A DNA stretch of 64,000 nt, taken from positions 160,249 through 224,248 of the forward strand of contig JBKAGO010000034.1 of NCBI GenBank assembly GCA_046290435.1, given 5' to 3'. Source of the DNA: CAVQUE01 sp046290435. GTDB taxonomy: Bacteria > Actinomycetota > Acidimicrobiia > Acidimicrobiales > UBA8592. Positions 37,523 to 46,153 of the stretch are shown here, piece after piece; positions within the stretch are counted from its first letter, which is position 1; every line of letters starts with the position of its first letter. The notes below the pieces were generated by a model. It did no database searches. It saw nothing but the letters and a program-made list of their open reading frames with translations, and was not told where the DNA came from. The position numbers were made by a program, and so were the translations under genes.

Positions 37523-38368
37523 GTGACCACCGATCGCATCGAACTCGCCGGAATCCGTGCCGTGGGGACGATCGGCCTGCTCCCCGAGGAACGGGTACGG
37601 GCCCAACCCTTCGAGATCGACCTCGTCATCGAGCTCGACGTCCGCGAGGCCGGGCGTACCGACGACCTCGAGCTGTCCGTCGACTACGGCGTCGCCATCG
37701 AGCTGGCGACCAAGGTCATCGAGACCGAGCCGACGCTGCTGTTGGAGCGGGTCGCCACGCGCATCACCGAAGAGGTGCTGGCGCTGGCCCGCGTCGATGC
37801 CGTCGAGGTGGTGGTGCGCAAGCTCCGGCCGCCGGTTCCCCAGGACATCGCGTCGACCGGGGTGCGTGTCCGGCGTACCCGTGCCGACCTCGCATCGCGG
37901 GCCCGTGAGACCACCCGTGCCTACGTCGCGCTGGGGTCCAATCTCGGCGACCGGCGTGAGCACCTCCGCTACGGGGTGCGCTCGCTGCCCGGTGTGGTGG
38001 CCCTGTCGCATCTCTATGAGACCGACCCGGTGGGTGGGCCCGAACAGGGCGCCTATCTCAACCTGGTCGCAGAGCTCGACACCGAGCTCTACCCGTGGGA
38101 GTTGCTCGATCTCTGCCTGGCCATCGAGGCGGGTGCCGGTCGCGAGCGCATCGTGCGTTGGGGTGCGCGCACCCTCGACCTCGATGTGTTGCTGTGGGGC
38201 GACGCCCGCATCGAATCCGAGCGTCTCACGGTTCCCCACCCTCGCATGTGGGAGCGCCGTTTCGTGCTCGAACCGCTGAACGATCTGGCGCCGCAGCTGC
38301 TCCCCGAGGACTGGGACCGGCGCCTCCCTGCCGGCGGCATCGCCCGCGTCGACGACCTCGAGATCTGA
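37523..38368 (+). CDS. folBK: Bifunctional dihydroneopterin aldolase / HPPK (FolB-FolK fusion)
   Basis: A 281-residue fusion catalysing two consecutive steps of folate synthesis. Residues 1-120 are FolB (IELAGIRAVGTIGLLPEER, LERVATRITEEVL). Residues about 130-281 are FolK: YVALGSNLGDRREHLRYGV, LYETDPVGGPEQGAYLNLVAEL and the catalytic segment RWGARTLDLDVLLWGD followed by VPHPRMWERRFVLEPL. AGGAGG precedes the GTG at 37523. It converges on a dihydropteroate synthase-like gene, the next step in the pathway. Confidence 0.96.
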   Translation: MTTDRIELAGIRAVGTIGLLPEERVRAQPFEIDLVIELDVREAGRTDDLELSVDYGVAIELATKVIETEPTLLLERVATRITEEVLALARVDAVEVVVRKLRPPVPQDIASTGVRVRRTRADLASRARETTRAYVALGSNLGDRREHLRYGVRSLPGVVALSHLYETDPVGGPEQGAYLNLVAELDTELYPWELLDLCLAIEAGAGRERIVRWGARTLDLDVLLWGDARIESERLTVPHPRMWERRFVLEPLNDLAPQLLPEDWDRRLPAGGIARVDDLEI

Positions 38369-38374
38369 GCGCCC

Positions 38375-38401
38375 CCGCCGCCCGACCGTGACGGGCGGCG
38401 G
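38375..38401. terminator. GC-rich hairpin between convergent folate genes
   Basis: A 10-bp all-GC stem (38375-38384 with 38392-38401) around a 7-nt loop fills the 38-bp gap between the two convergent stop codons. It is a likely bidirectional terminator, without T tracts. Confidence 0.65.
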
Positions 38402-38406
38402 CGGGG

Positions 38407-39156
38407 TCAGGCCCGACGGGCCGCCTCGGCGGCGCGGACCCGATCCGGATCGTGGCTGCGGCCGTACTCGGGGTCGGCGTCGATGACGATGTCGAGCAGC
38501 TCCCAGTGCTGGGGCGTGTCCTTCCAGGGCAGCGCTATGTAGATGGGCAGCTCGTAGACCCGGAGCCGATCGAGCTGGCTGTAGACCTGCTTCTGGTAGA
38601 GGTAGCGCTCCTCCCAGGGCCAGTCGTGGGGGGCGAAGCCGGTTCCGGGATCGATCACCATGTTGTGGCGGATGCCGTGCTCGTCGGCGCGGGCGAGGGC
38701 GGCGTCGAAGAAATCCAGCAGCACCTGCACCGGATCGTGATCGGTGACGCGCTCCATGCGCAGCGGGTCGGGCCCCGACAGGAAAGGCAGGACCACCGGG
38801 CAGTCGTAGGCGGCGGCCACGGCCATCATCTCGTCCTGCTGGAGCCCGTCGGCGGCGTTCAGCCAGGTGACGCCGGCATCGAGCGCCCGCCGTGCGGTCT
38901 CGGGGCGCCAGGTGTCGACGCTGATCGGGACGTCGAACCCGACGAGGACCTCGATGATCGGCTCGAGCCGGCTCCACTCCTCGTCGACGGTGGTCTCGCC
39001 GGCGGCGTAGGTCGAACCCTGACCGCCGAGGTCGAAGGCGAAGGCGCCGTTGGCCAACAGCCACTCGGCGCGGGCTGCGGCCTCGGCAGGCGTGTGCACG
39101 ATCGACGCCGTGTGCAGCGAGTCCGGCGATGCGTTGATGACCCCGAAGAGTTCCAT
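38407..39156 (-). CDS. Divergent dihydropteroate synthase-family protein
   Basis: A 249-residue TIM-barrel protein of the FolP family: VINASPDSLHTAS replaces the usual NVTPDSF, FDLGGQGSTYAAGETTV replaces DIGGESTRPG, followed by PISVDTWRPETARRALDAG, INMVIDPGTGF-like VIDPGTGFAPHDW, and a short RSHDPDRVRAA tail. The loop that binds pterin pyrophosphate and sulfonamides is altered (no STRPG) and the protein is shorter than FolP1. It may be a FolP2-type paralogue with changed activity. TACGGT (39165-39170) is 8 nt upstream of the ATG (leaderless type). Confidence 0.83.
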   Translation of the reverse strand: MELFGVINASPDSLHTASIVHTPAEAAARAEWLLANGAFAFDLGGQGSTYAAGETTVDEEWSRLEPIIEVLVGFDVPISVDTWRPETARRALDAGVTWLNAADGLQQDEMMAVAAAYDCPVVLPFLSGPDPLRMERVTDHDPVQVLLDFFDAALARADEHGIRHNMVIDPGTGFAPHDWPWEERYLYQKQVYSQLDRLRVYELPIYIALPWKDTPQHWELLDIVIDADPEYGRSHDPDRVRAAEAARRA

Positions 39157-39196
39157 GGCGCAGCACCGTAGCGACCGTCGCTGGCGCGGCCCCGGC

Positions 39197-40207
39197 TCAG
39201 CCGCCGGTGGTTCCGGCGACGAGGTCCTCGGGCAGCAGGGTGACCGCGGCGTAGCCGCTGAAGAAGGCGTCGACGTCGGTGACGATGGGGTCGACCTCGA
39301 CGGAGCAGTCGACGGTGAACGCCGCGAAGTCGCCGAAGTCGACGTCGAGGGTGGTCTCGACCACCCCTTCGAGCTCTCCGGTGTCGCCACAGCTCGGGGT
39401 GTTGATCGACACCACCGGTGCCAGCCCACCCGGCTCTCGGGCCTGGAGCTCGTCGCGGTTGGCGACGATCCAGTCGATCGCGATGGGAACGCCGACGTCG
39501 AACTCGGGCTCGACGGTGACGCCGCCCTGGCTCACGGCGAGACCGGGGATGCCCTCACGGGCACCGGTGCGGGCGGCGCCGACGGTGCCCGAGATCTGCG
39601 CGAAGGGGCCGATGTTCTCGCCGTCGTTGGATCCCGACACGATCAGGTGCGGGGGCTCGGTGACGACGTCGGCCAGTGCATAGAGCACGCTGTCGGCGGG
39701 AGTGCCGGTGACGGCGATGGCGGGGAAGCCGCTCGCAGTGGCGGACTCGGACCCGGTCACCTCGCCCTCGCTGCGGGTGTCGGAGCTGCCGCTCTGGTTC
39801 TCGGCCGGTGCCACCACGGTGATCTCGACATCGGGAAGCTCCGAGAGTGCGTTGACCAACGCATCGATGCCGTCGGCGCCGATGCCGTCATCGTTGGTGA
39901 CCAGGATGCGGAACGGCTCGACGGGTTCGGGCTGGGGCGTCGGTTCGGGCGTGGGCTCGGGAGTCGGCTCCTCTTCCTCCGCCGGCGCGGGCGCTGCTGC
40001 GGTCTCCTCGCCGGTATCGGCCTCGCTGTCGGTCGCGTCGTCGTCGGTCGAAGCCACTTCCTCGGCGGCAGCGTCGGCTGCGGGCTCGGCGTCGCCGCCG
40101 GTGTCTTCATCGTCACCGCAGGCGGCGAGACCTGCGAGGGCCAGCAGGGCGATGCCGAGCAGCCCCAGGCGCCTGAGGAAGGTGCGGTTGGTCGAGTCGA
40201 GATGCAT
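39197..40207 (-). CDS. SurE-like 5'/3'-nucleotidase lipoprotein
   Basis: A 336-residue protein with a lipoprotein signal (LLGIALLALAGLAAC) and an acidic, proline-rich tether (PTPEPTPEPTPQPEP). The folded part is SurE-like: RILVTNDDGIGADGIDALVN (metal-binding Asp pair), VVAPAENQSGSSD, VTGTPADSVLYAL, and the HLIVSGSNDGENIG motif with Asn ligand. SurE phosphatases are normally cytoplasmic, so a lipid-anchored outside form is unusual and would work on extracellular nucleotides or polyphosphate. TACGAT (40216-40221) lies 8 nt before the start codon. Confidence 0.9.
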   Translation of the reverse strand: MHLDSTNRTFLRRLGLLGIALLALAGLAACGDDEDTGGDAEPAADAAAEEVASTDDDATDSEADTGEETAAAPAPAEEEEPTPEPTPEPTPQPEPVEPFRILVTNDDGIGADGIDALVNALSELPDVEITVVAPAENQSGSSDTRSEGEVTGSESATASGFPAIAVTGTPADSVLYALADVVTEPPHLIVSGSNDGENIGPFAQISGTVGAARTGAREGIPGLAVSQGGVTVEPEFDVGVPIAIDWIVANRDELQAREPGGLAPVVSINTPSCGDTGELEGVVETTLDVDFGDFAAFTVDCSVEVDPIVTDVDAFFSGYAAVTLLPEDLVAGTTGG

Positions 40208-40336
40208 GGCGGGGGATCGTAGACCGCAGCGACTGCCGCGGTGGCGGAGGTACCTTCGCACGGGCCGGCGCGTGCCAGAGGGGAGCTTGCTGCGGCCGCA
40301 GGGCCGCAGAGCTGTCCGATCGGTCGCCCGGCGCCG

Positions 40337-40570
40337 TCAGCTCCCGATGGCGTCGGTCCCCGTACCGCTCGGCTCGGTCGGCTCCACGACGGTCACGAGA
40401 CGGTCCGACGCGTACAGGCGGGTCGACGTGCCATCGGACCAGGCGACCTCGTAGACCGGGGGCTCCTGGTTGGGGCAGGCCGCGACCACCACACCCCGAC
40501 GGGTGGCTCCGCAAGGTCCGGCTCGGACGTCGATCACGTCGCCGGGCCGGATCGGCTTGGGGAATTGCAT
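40337..40570 (-). CDS. DUF1918-like small protein
   Basis: A 77-residue protein with an SH3-like pattern: IRPGDVIDVRAGPCGATRRG, VVVAACPNQEPPVYEVAWSD and GTSTRLYASDRLVTVV. DUF1918 proteins share the PPYLVRWSDGH-type centre and are small actinobacterial proteins of unknown role. The ATG at 40570 has an AAAGGGA site upstream. A longer frame from 40684 would run through a perfect palindrome, so I prefer the short form. Confidence 0.72.
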   Translation of the reverse strand: MQFPKPIRPGDVIDVRAGPCGATRRGVVVAACPNQEPPVYEVAWSDGTSTRLYASDRLVTVVEPTEPSGTGTDAIGS

Positions 40571-40643
40571 GTTCAATCTGTCCCTTTGCGCTTCGGCGAG
40601 GTCTTGGCCGGTCACAAGCATGGATGCTTCGACTTGGGTCGCC

Positions 40644-40661
40644 GTTGACGTGCACGTCAAC
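40644..40661. promoter_or_regulatory. Perfect 18-bp palindromic operator candidate
   Basis: GTTGACGTGCACGTCAAC is a perfect palindrome 74 bp before the DUF1918-like start. It is surrounded by relatively AT-rich DNA with further TGTCAATGTC-like sequence. Either TTGAC half can also serve as a -35 box, so a dimeric regulator here could control transcription. Confidence 0.5.
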
Positions 40662-40705
40662 ACAATGTCAATGTCGGATGGCATCGACGCCAGCCGATGG
40701 CTCGA

Positions 40706-43700
40706 TCAGCGAGGCGTGCGATCAGCCGGCGGCGCCGGGAGCCGCGACTCGATCGCCTCGAGGAGCACACCCAGGGGCACCGGCTTCGCGAGTGTGTCCT
40801 CGGCGTTGGCGGTCGGCACCGCCTCGTCGCCGGAGGCGTAGCCGGTGACGAACACGATGGGGATCCGAGGCCAGCGCTGTGCGACCGTCGCAGCCAACTC
40901 GACCCCGCTCATCCCGGGCATGACGACGTCGGTGACGATCAGGTCGACGGCGTCGCTTGCCAGGATCTCGAGGGCCTCTGCGCCAGACAGCGCGGTGTGC
41001 ACCCGATGACCGCGCGCCCGTACGGCGTCGGCGGTCAGCTCGAGGAGCTCGGCCTCGTCCTCGACGAGGAGGACGGTTCCCGATCGCGACGAGGGCAGCG
41101 GATGGCGGGACGGTCGCTCGAGGGGGGTCGAGCCGTCGGTCATGGGCAGCTTGACGGTGATCGTCGTGCCGGCTCCGACGGCCGAGGAGATGTCCATCGT
41201 GCCGCCGGCTGCACTCACCGTGGCCATCGCGCTGGCCAGACCGAGACCGGTACCGAGCCCGGGGGCCTTGGTGGTGAAGAACGGCTCGAAGGCCGATGCT
41301 GCCGTCTCGGCGTCCATGCCGATGCCGGTGTCGGTGACGTCCAGGACCGCCGTCGGGTTGCTCCCGTCGTCGGTCCGGCCCTGCCGCAGGGCGAGGGTCA
41401 CGGTGCCGCCCGAGATCATCGCGTCGCGGGCGTTGGCCGCGAGGTTCAACAGCAACGCCTCGAGGCGTCCCGCGTCGATGCGGACAACGAACTCGTCGGC
41501 GGGGACGTCGACCTCGAAGGCGATGTCCTCGCCGAGGAACTGCGCCAGCGTCGGGGCGAGATCGAGCACGAAGGCGCTGAGATCGATGTCCGCGGGCCGG
41601 TTCTCCTCCGGGCGCCCGAGGACCATCAGCTGGCGCACGAACGACGATGCCCGGTCGACCGACTGCTCGATGGCGGCCAGGCGTCGCTCCGTCTCGGCGG
41701 GGTCGGGCGGCGCACCGGGCACGGGGTGGCGCAGCAGCTCGACATGGCCGCGCACGATGGCCATGACGTTGTTGAAGTCGTGGGCGACGCTGCCGGCGAA
41801 GGCGCCCAGGGCCTGCATCTTGGCCCCATGGATCAGCTGTTCCTCCAGCTGCTTCTGATCGGAGATGTCCATCGCGGCGCCGATCATCCGCAGTGGCGTG
41901 CCCGACTCGTCCCGGTCGACCACACGCCCGCGGGTGCGGAACCAGCGCCAGGAGCCGTCGCCGGCACGGAGCCGATGGACGCTCTCGCAGAAGGCGGTCC
42001 GCTGTTCGAAATGGTCGCTCAGCTGCGCTTCGAACGTCGCCAGGTCGTCGGGATGGACCAGGCACTCCCAGTGCCACGGCGCATCACCGGAAAGGGTGTC
42101 CTGGTGGCCGAGGAACTCGACGGAGAGCTCGATGGTGCTCCCGGCGATGTTCCAATCCCAGGTGCCGGTGGTCGTGGCCGCCAGGACGAGACGGAGACGG
42201 TCCTCGCGTTCGCGCAGCATGCGCTCGCCGGTCTGGGCGGCCTCGACCAGACGCCGCTCGGCGGTGATGTCCTGCACGACCCCGACCACGGTCTCCACGC
42301 TGCCGTCGGGAGCGAACACGGGCTCGCTCCAGCACTGCACCCACCGGTTGCCGTCCTCGCCGAGGAGCCGGAACGTCGCCGCCAGCGGCGTGCCGGTCGC
42401 GGCCATGTGCTCCATGGCGGCGAGCAGGCGCTCGAGATCGTCGGGATGGACCTTGGTCCGGGCCACCTCCGGCGTGAAGGCCTGGTCGGCTTCCAGGCCG
42501 AAGATCGACCGGGTGGCGTCGTCCCAGTGCTCCACACCTGTCGCCAGGTCGGCCACCCAGGTGCCGATGCCGGCGGCCTCGACCGACAGGGACAGCTTCC
42601 GTTCGGAGCTGCGGAGGTCGTCGATCAGTGCCTGGAAGGCCGTGACGTCCTGCACGACACCGATGACCCGGTCGACCCTGCCGTCGGGACCTGCCACCGC
42701 ATCACCGGCGACGCGCACCCATTGCCGGGGCATGTCGCCCCGGGTGCGCAGCGTGAGATCGAAGCTGCGCCCCGAACCCGTGGCCGCACGGACGGCCTCG
42801 GCCAACGAGGCGGCATCGTCGGGGTGCACCAACGCGAGGACATCGGTGGCGGTCCGCCCCTTGCGCAATTCGGGCCAGGTCCGGTCGTCGGCGATGAGCT
42901 CGAACCGGTCCTCGGTCACGTGGAAGCTCCAACTCGCCATCGAGGCGGCCACGAGGCTCTGGCGGAGCAGCTGATCGGTCTCGACGAGTGCCCTGGTACG
43001 CGATGCGACCTCGTCGCGCAGGCGAGCCTCGGTATCGCGATGCAGTTCGGCGAGCTCGATCTGGGCGCTGACGTCGGTGAGGTGGGCGAGGGCCAGCGCA
43101 GGTTGCCCGTTGCCCGGGAGCCGCCGGCTCGACAGGTCGCACCACACGGTGTGGCCGTCGTGATGGCGGTAACGCTTGCGGCGCGTGTACCGCTCGAGCG
43201 ATCCCGCCGCAATGGCGGCTGCGGCTGCGCGGTCGCCGGGCTCGTCCTCGTCGAAGGTGAGCCGATCGAAGCCCGTGCCGAGCAGGTCGGCGACGTCGTA
43301 GCCCAGGAGCTCGCCCAACGCGTGGTTCGCAGCCCGGATGATCCGCGCTCCCGAGGCGGTGAGCTCCACGAGGGCGATGGGCGTGGGGGAGTGCTCGAAG
43401 GCGCTCAACGTCCATGCATGGGCATCGACCCAGGACTCGAGCGGCCGGACGGATGCGAGTACGTGGTCGGGCTGGTCGGCGATGGGAGCGACGTCGACGA
43501 CCACCATTCGCTCGGCGCCGGCGAGCAGAGCCTGGACGACGCGATTGGTCCGCCGCCGAGAAGGTTCCGGCTCTGCGATCAGGGTGGACCGGAGTCGCCG
43601 GTGGCTGCTTCGGAAACGCTCCGGTACGAGGCGCTCGACCGGTGTTCCGACCAGTTCGTGGGCCGCTCGTCCGAAGAGCCGGCCGGCTGCGGGGTTGGCG

Positions 43701-43795
43701 TAGTCGATGGTGCCCGAGTCGTCGTTCCGCACTGCGAGAACAGCGACCTCGTCCTCGTCGTGGCGGGCAGCGAGGACGACGGCGAGCGCCTCCAT
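40706..43795 (-). CDS. Multi-PAS hybrid sensor histidine kinase
   Basis: A 1029-residue soluble sensor with no membrane segment. About five PAS/PAC modules occupy residues 15-640; PAC ends are recognisable as IGVVQDVTAFQALI, VGVVQDITAERRLV and IGAAMDISDQKQLE. The kinase core follows: phospho-acceptor SVAHDFNNVMAIVRGHVELL, N-box NLAANARDAM, DTGIGMDAETA and GLGTGLGLASAM. A C-terminal receiver (about 905-1025) has LLVEDEAELL and the phospho-Asp in LIVTDVVMPGMSG. The HDFNN form belongs to the NtrB/HWE-adjacent class typical of cytoplasmic redox or ligand sensing. It starts one base inside the stop of the OmpR-type gene. Confidence 0.95.
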   Translation of the reverse strand: MEALAVVLAARHDEDEVAVLAVRNDDSGTIDYANPAAGRLFGRAAHELVGTPVERLVPERFRSSHRRLRSTLIAEPEPSRRRTNRVVQALLAGAERMVVVDVAPIADQPDHVLASVRPLESWVDAHAWTLSAFEHSPTPIALVELTASGARIIRAANHALGELLGYDVADLLGTGFDRLTFDEDEPGDRAAAAAIAAGSLERYTRRKRYRHHDGHTVWCDLSSRRLPGNGQPALALAHLTDVSAQIELAELHRDTEARLRDEVASRTRALVETDQLLRQSLVAASMASWSFHVTEDRFELIADDRTWPELRKGRTATDVLALVHPDDAASLAEAVRAATGSGRSFDLTLRTRGDMPRQWVRVAGDAVAGPDGRVDRVIGVVQDVTAFQALIDDLRSSERKLSLSVEAAGIGTWVADLATGVEHWDDATRSIFGLEADQAFTPEVARTKVHPDDLERLLAAMEHMAATGTPLAATFRLLGEDGNRWVQCWSEPVFAPDGSVETVVGVVQDITAERRLVEAAQTGERMLREREDRLRLVLAATTTGTWDWNIAGSTIELSVEFLGHQDTLSGDAPWHWECLVHPDDLATFEAQLSDHFEQRTAFCESVHRLRAGDGSWRWFRTRGRVVDRDESGTPLRMIGAAMDISDQKQLEEQLIHGAKMQALGAFAGSVAHDFNNVMAIVRGHVELLRHPVPGAPPDPAETERRLAAIEQSVDRASSFVRQLMVLGRPEENRPADIDLSAFVLDLAPTLAQFLGEDIAFEVDVPADEFVVRIDAGRLEALLLNLAANARDAMISGGTVTLALRQGRTDDGSNPTAVLDVTDTGIGMDAETAASAFEPFFTTKAPGLGTGLGLASAMATVSAAGGTMDISSAVGAGTTITVKLPMTDGSTPLERPSRHPLPSSRSGTVLLVEDEAELLELTADAVRARGHRVHTALSGAEALEILASDAVDLIVTDVVMPGMSGVELAATVAQRWPRIPIVFVTGYASGDEAVPTANAEDTLAKPVPLGVLLEAIESRLPAPPADRTPR

Positions 43796-44535
43796 CACGG
43801 CACGAATCGGTAGCCGGCGCCGCGCAGTGTCTCGATCCAGCGCGGCGCGGCGGGGTCGGGTTCGATCTTGCGCCGCAGGCGGTGGATGTGCTCGGCGACG
43901 GTGCTCGGGTCCTGCCACGAGGGATCGGATTCCCAGACCTGGCGCAGGAGCTGGTCGCGCGAGAACACCTGGCGGGGCGACGCGGCGAGAAAGGCCAGCA
44001 GATCGAACTCCTTCGCCGTGAGCTCGACGACGCGATCGTCGACCGTGACGTCGCGACAGCGCCGGTCGATGCACAGCCCGGCGAACTCGAGGCGGTCGTC
44101 GTGGCCGCTGCCGTTGTCGGCGTCCTTGCCGGTGGGGTCCGGGGTGCTGCGCCGCAGGACCGCCTTGACGCGGGCGGCCAGTTCCCGCACGGAGAACGGC
44201 TTGGTGACGTAGTCGTCGGCACCCATCTCCAGGGCGACGACGCGGTCGGTCTCGTCGTCGCGCGCGGTGAGCACGATGACCGGCACGCCGCTGGTGCTGC
44301 GGATGCGGCGCAGCACCTCGAGCCCGCCGAGATCGGGAAGCCCGAGGTCCAGCACGACGAGCGAGACGTCCCCCCGGGAGACGATCTCGGTGGCGGAGGT
44401 CCCGTCGGGGCACTCGATGACGCCGAAGCCGTGCTCGGCGACGGCATCGCGCACCAGAGCGCGCAGCGCAGCCTCGTCGTCGACGACGAGGATCGTCGAC
44501 GCAGCGGGTGCGGTCATGGAGTCGGGCACGGCCAC
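43795..44535 (-). CDS. OmpR/PhoB-type response regulator
   Basis: A 246-residue DNA-binding regulator. The receiver has ILVVDDEAALRALVRDAV, phospho-Asp in LVVLDLGLPDLGGLEVLRR, and the Thr/Lys switch (VIVLTARDDE, DYVTKPFSVREL). The winged helix (about 150-246) ends in the standard HIHRLRRKIEPDP and LRGAGYRFVP. It is the first gene of a two-gene unit with the hybrid kinase. Start may be GTG 44535, 10 nt after a TTATAC box, or ATG 44517. Confidence 0.95.
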   Translation of the reverse strand: MAVPDSMTAPAASTILVVDDEAALRALVRDAVAEHGFGVIECPDGTSATEIVSRGDVSLVVLDLGLPDLGGLEVLRRIRSTSGVPVIVLTARDDETDRVVALEMGADDYVTKPFSVRELAARVKAVLRRSTPDPTGKDADNGSGHDDRLEFAGLCIDRRCRDVTVDDRVVELTAKEFDLLAFLAASPRQVFSRDQLLRQVWESDPSWQDPSTVAEHIHRLRRKIEPDPAAPRWIETLRGAGYRFVP

Positions 44536-44545
44536 GCGGGAAACC

Positions 44546-44551
44546 GTATAA
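44546..44551 (-). promoter_or_regulatory. -10 box of response-regulator/kinase operon
   Basis: On the minus strand TTATAC lies 10 nt before the GTG at 44535, in an AT-rich patch that is unusual for this window. No good -35 is visible. The 5' leader would be only a few nucleotides. Confidence 0.45.
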
Positions 44552-44971
44552 CAACAATTGCCTCGACCGCGAAAGACGGATCCCGGATCCCCGCCGCCGG
44601 AACGCCGCTGCCACCGGCGCCGCCCTGCGGTGGAGGAAGCTCGGGCGGCACCGGTGGGCTGCGCCGGGAGGGGCGGGCGAGATGGCTGCTCCGCCCGCGC
44701 TCAGGCTTCGCTGTCGCCCGAGCGGAGCAGCTACATCGGTCGCCGACAGGTGAGCGATGCGGGATCGCACCGTTCACCTCTCCACGTCGTGTCACCGTCG
44801 CAGCCGGATGTGACGGCTGCGTTGCCGGGAGTTCAAGTCGTGATCAACCGATGTCGTGGACGCCGCGCCGCGGTATGTGCCGACGGCGACGCGACCCGAG
44901 CAGCGAGCTCATTGATGGCGCATTGATCGGTCGTGGACGGCCACGCCACCTCTGTCTACAAGAGTGCCCCC
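44552..44971. other. Divergent intergenic region with a stem-loop cluster
   Basis: About 420 bp without a protein gene between the regulator/kinase pair and the glycosyltransferase. Three strong hairpins follow each other: arms 44685-44694/44722-44731 (10 bp perfect, long loop), arms 44748-44761/44766-44779 (14 positions, one mismatch and one G-U, GGAT loop) and arms 44799-44806/44814-44821 (8 bp perfect). They could form a structured leader or a small RNA. I recognise no known riboswitch. Confidence 0.5.
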
Positions 44972-46153
44972 ATGGCGGCAGATGAGACACAGACAGAGAC
45001 AGCGTCGATGCTGGAGAGGCTGAGCCGACCGCATCGCCGACCGACGTCATCTCCGTTGAGGATCGGCCTGATCGCCCCACCCTGGCTGCAGGTCCCGCCC
45101 TCGCGGTACGGCGGCACCGAATCGGTGGTCGACACCCTCGCACGCGGGCTGCAGGCAGCAGGCTGCGAAGTCCTGCTCGCCACCACGGGCGACGCCACGT
45201 GTCCCGTCGATCGGTGCTGGACCCTGCCGCGGGCCCTGGGCACCGACACCGGCACGACCGATGACGAGCTGGTCCACGTCTCGTTCGCCCACCACGAACT
45301 CGTCGCCGCAGGATGCGACATCATCCACGACCACACGATGCTCGGACCGCTGTGGTGGGCTGCGCAACCCGGACCGGTGCCGGTGGTGACCACCCACCAC
45401 GGCCTGTTCGACGCCGCAGCCATCGCTCGCGCCGAACGCATCGCCGGCAAGGTGCCGATCATCGCGGTGTCCGAGCACCAACGCGCCACCGCCCCGAGCG
45501 TGCCGATCGCCGGCGTCATCCACCACGGCGTCGACATCGATGGATTCACCGATCTCGGCGGGGGAGACGACCTGGTCTTCCTCGGTCGGATGAGCCCCGA
45601 CAAGGGGGTCCATCGGGCCATATCGGCCGCACGCCTCGCCGGTCGGCGGCTGATCGTCGCCGCCAAGATGTGGGATCGCTCCGAGCATGCGTACTTCGCT
45701 GAGATGGTCGAGCCCCTGCTGGGCCCCGACGTCGAGTACGTCGGCGAGCTCGACACGGCGGCGAAGCGTGAACTCCTCGGCAGGGCAGCGGCTCTCGTGC
45801 ATCCCATCTCGTGCTCGGAGCCCTTCGCCCTGGTCGCGGTCGAGGCGCTGGCGTCGGGTACGCCTGTGGTCGCGCCTCGCGTGGGTTCGGCCTCCGAGAT
45901 CCTCGACCACGGTCGCAACGGCTTCCTCTGCGAGGACGAGGCGGACATGTCGGACTGCCTGACGCGCCTCGACGAGATCGACCGTTCGGCGTGTCGCTCG
46001 ACGGCGGTCGCCCGCTTCTCGAGCCAGCGTCTCGTCGCCGATCATCTCCGCCTCTACCCTGAGGTGATCGCCGGGAGCGAGTCGACGATTGATCTGCGGT
46101 TGAGCGTCACCAGACCTGCCGATGATGCGCGTCGGGCAGCGTTGTCGCCATGA
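44972..46153 (+). CDS. Glycosyltransferase family 4
   Basis: A 393-residue GT-B glycosyltransferase. The N-terminal half begins RIGLIAPPWLQVPPSRYGGT; the hinge region has AVSEHQRATAPSVPIAGVIH and VFLGRMSPDKGVHRAISAAR; the donor-binding end is PISCSEPFALVAVEALASGT (the E-x7-E motif). Retaining mechanism is expected; sugar and acceptor are unknown. An upstream in-frame GTG at 44933 is an alternative start. Its stop overlaps the next gene's ATG by 4 bp (ATGA), tying it to a LuxR-type regulator. Confidence 0.92.
   Translation: MAADETQTETASMLERLSRPHRRPTSSPLRIGLIAPPWLQVPPSRYGGTESVVDTLARGLQAAGCEVLLATTGDATCPVDRCWTLPRALGTDTGTTDDELVHVSFAHHELVAAGCDIIHDHTMLGPLWWAAQPGPVPVVTTHHGLFDAAAIARAERIAGKVPIIAVSEHQRATAPSVPIAGVIHHGVDIDGFTDLGGGDDLVFLGRMSPDKGVHRAISAARLAGRRLIVAAKMWDRSEHAYFAEMVEPLLGPDVEYVGELDTAAKRELLGRAAALVHPISCSEPFALVAVEALASGTPVVAPRVGSASEILDHGRNGFLCEDEADMSDCLTRLDEIDRSACRSTAVARFSSQRLVADHLRLYPEVIAGSESTIDLRLSVTRPADDARRAALSP

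Noticed and set aside
40697..43813. A 1038-codon plus-strand frame opposite the hybrid kinase
   Set aside because: It is the antisense shadow of the PAS and kinase domains; no start context or domain supports it.
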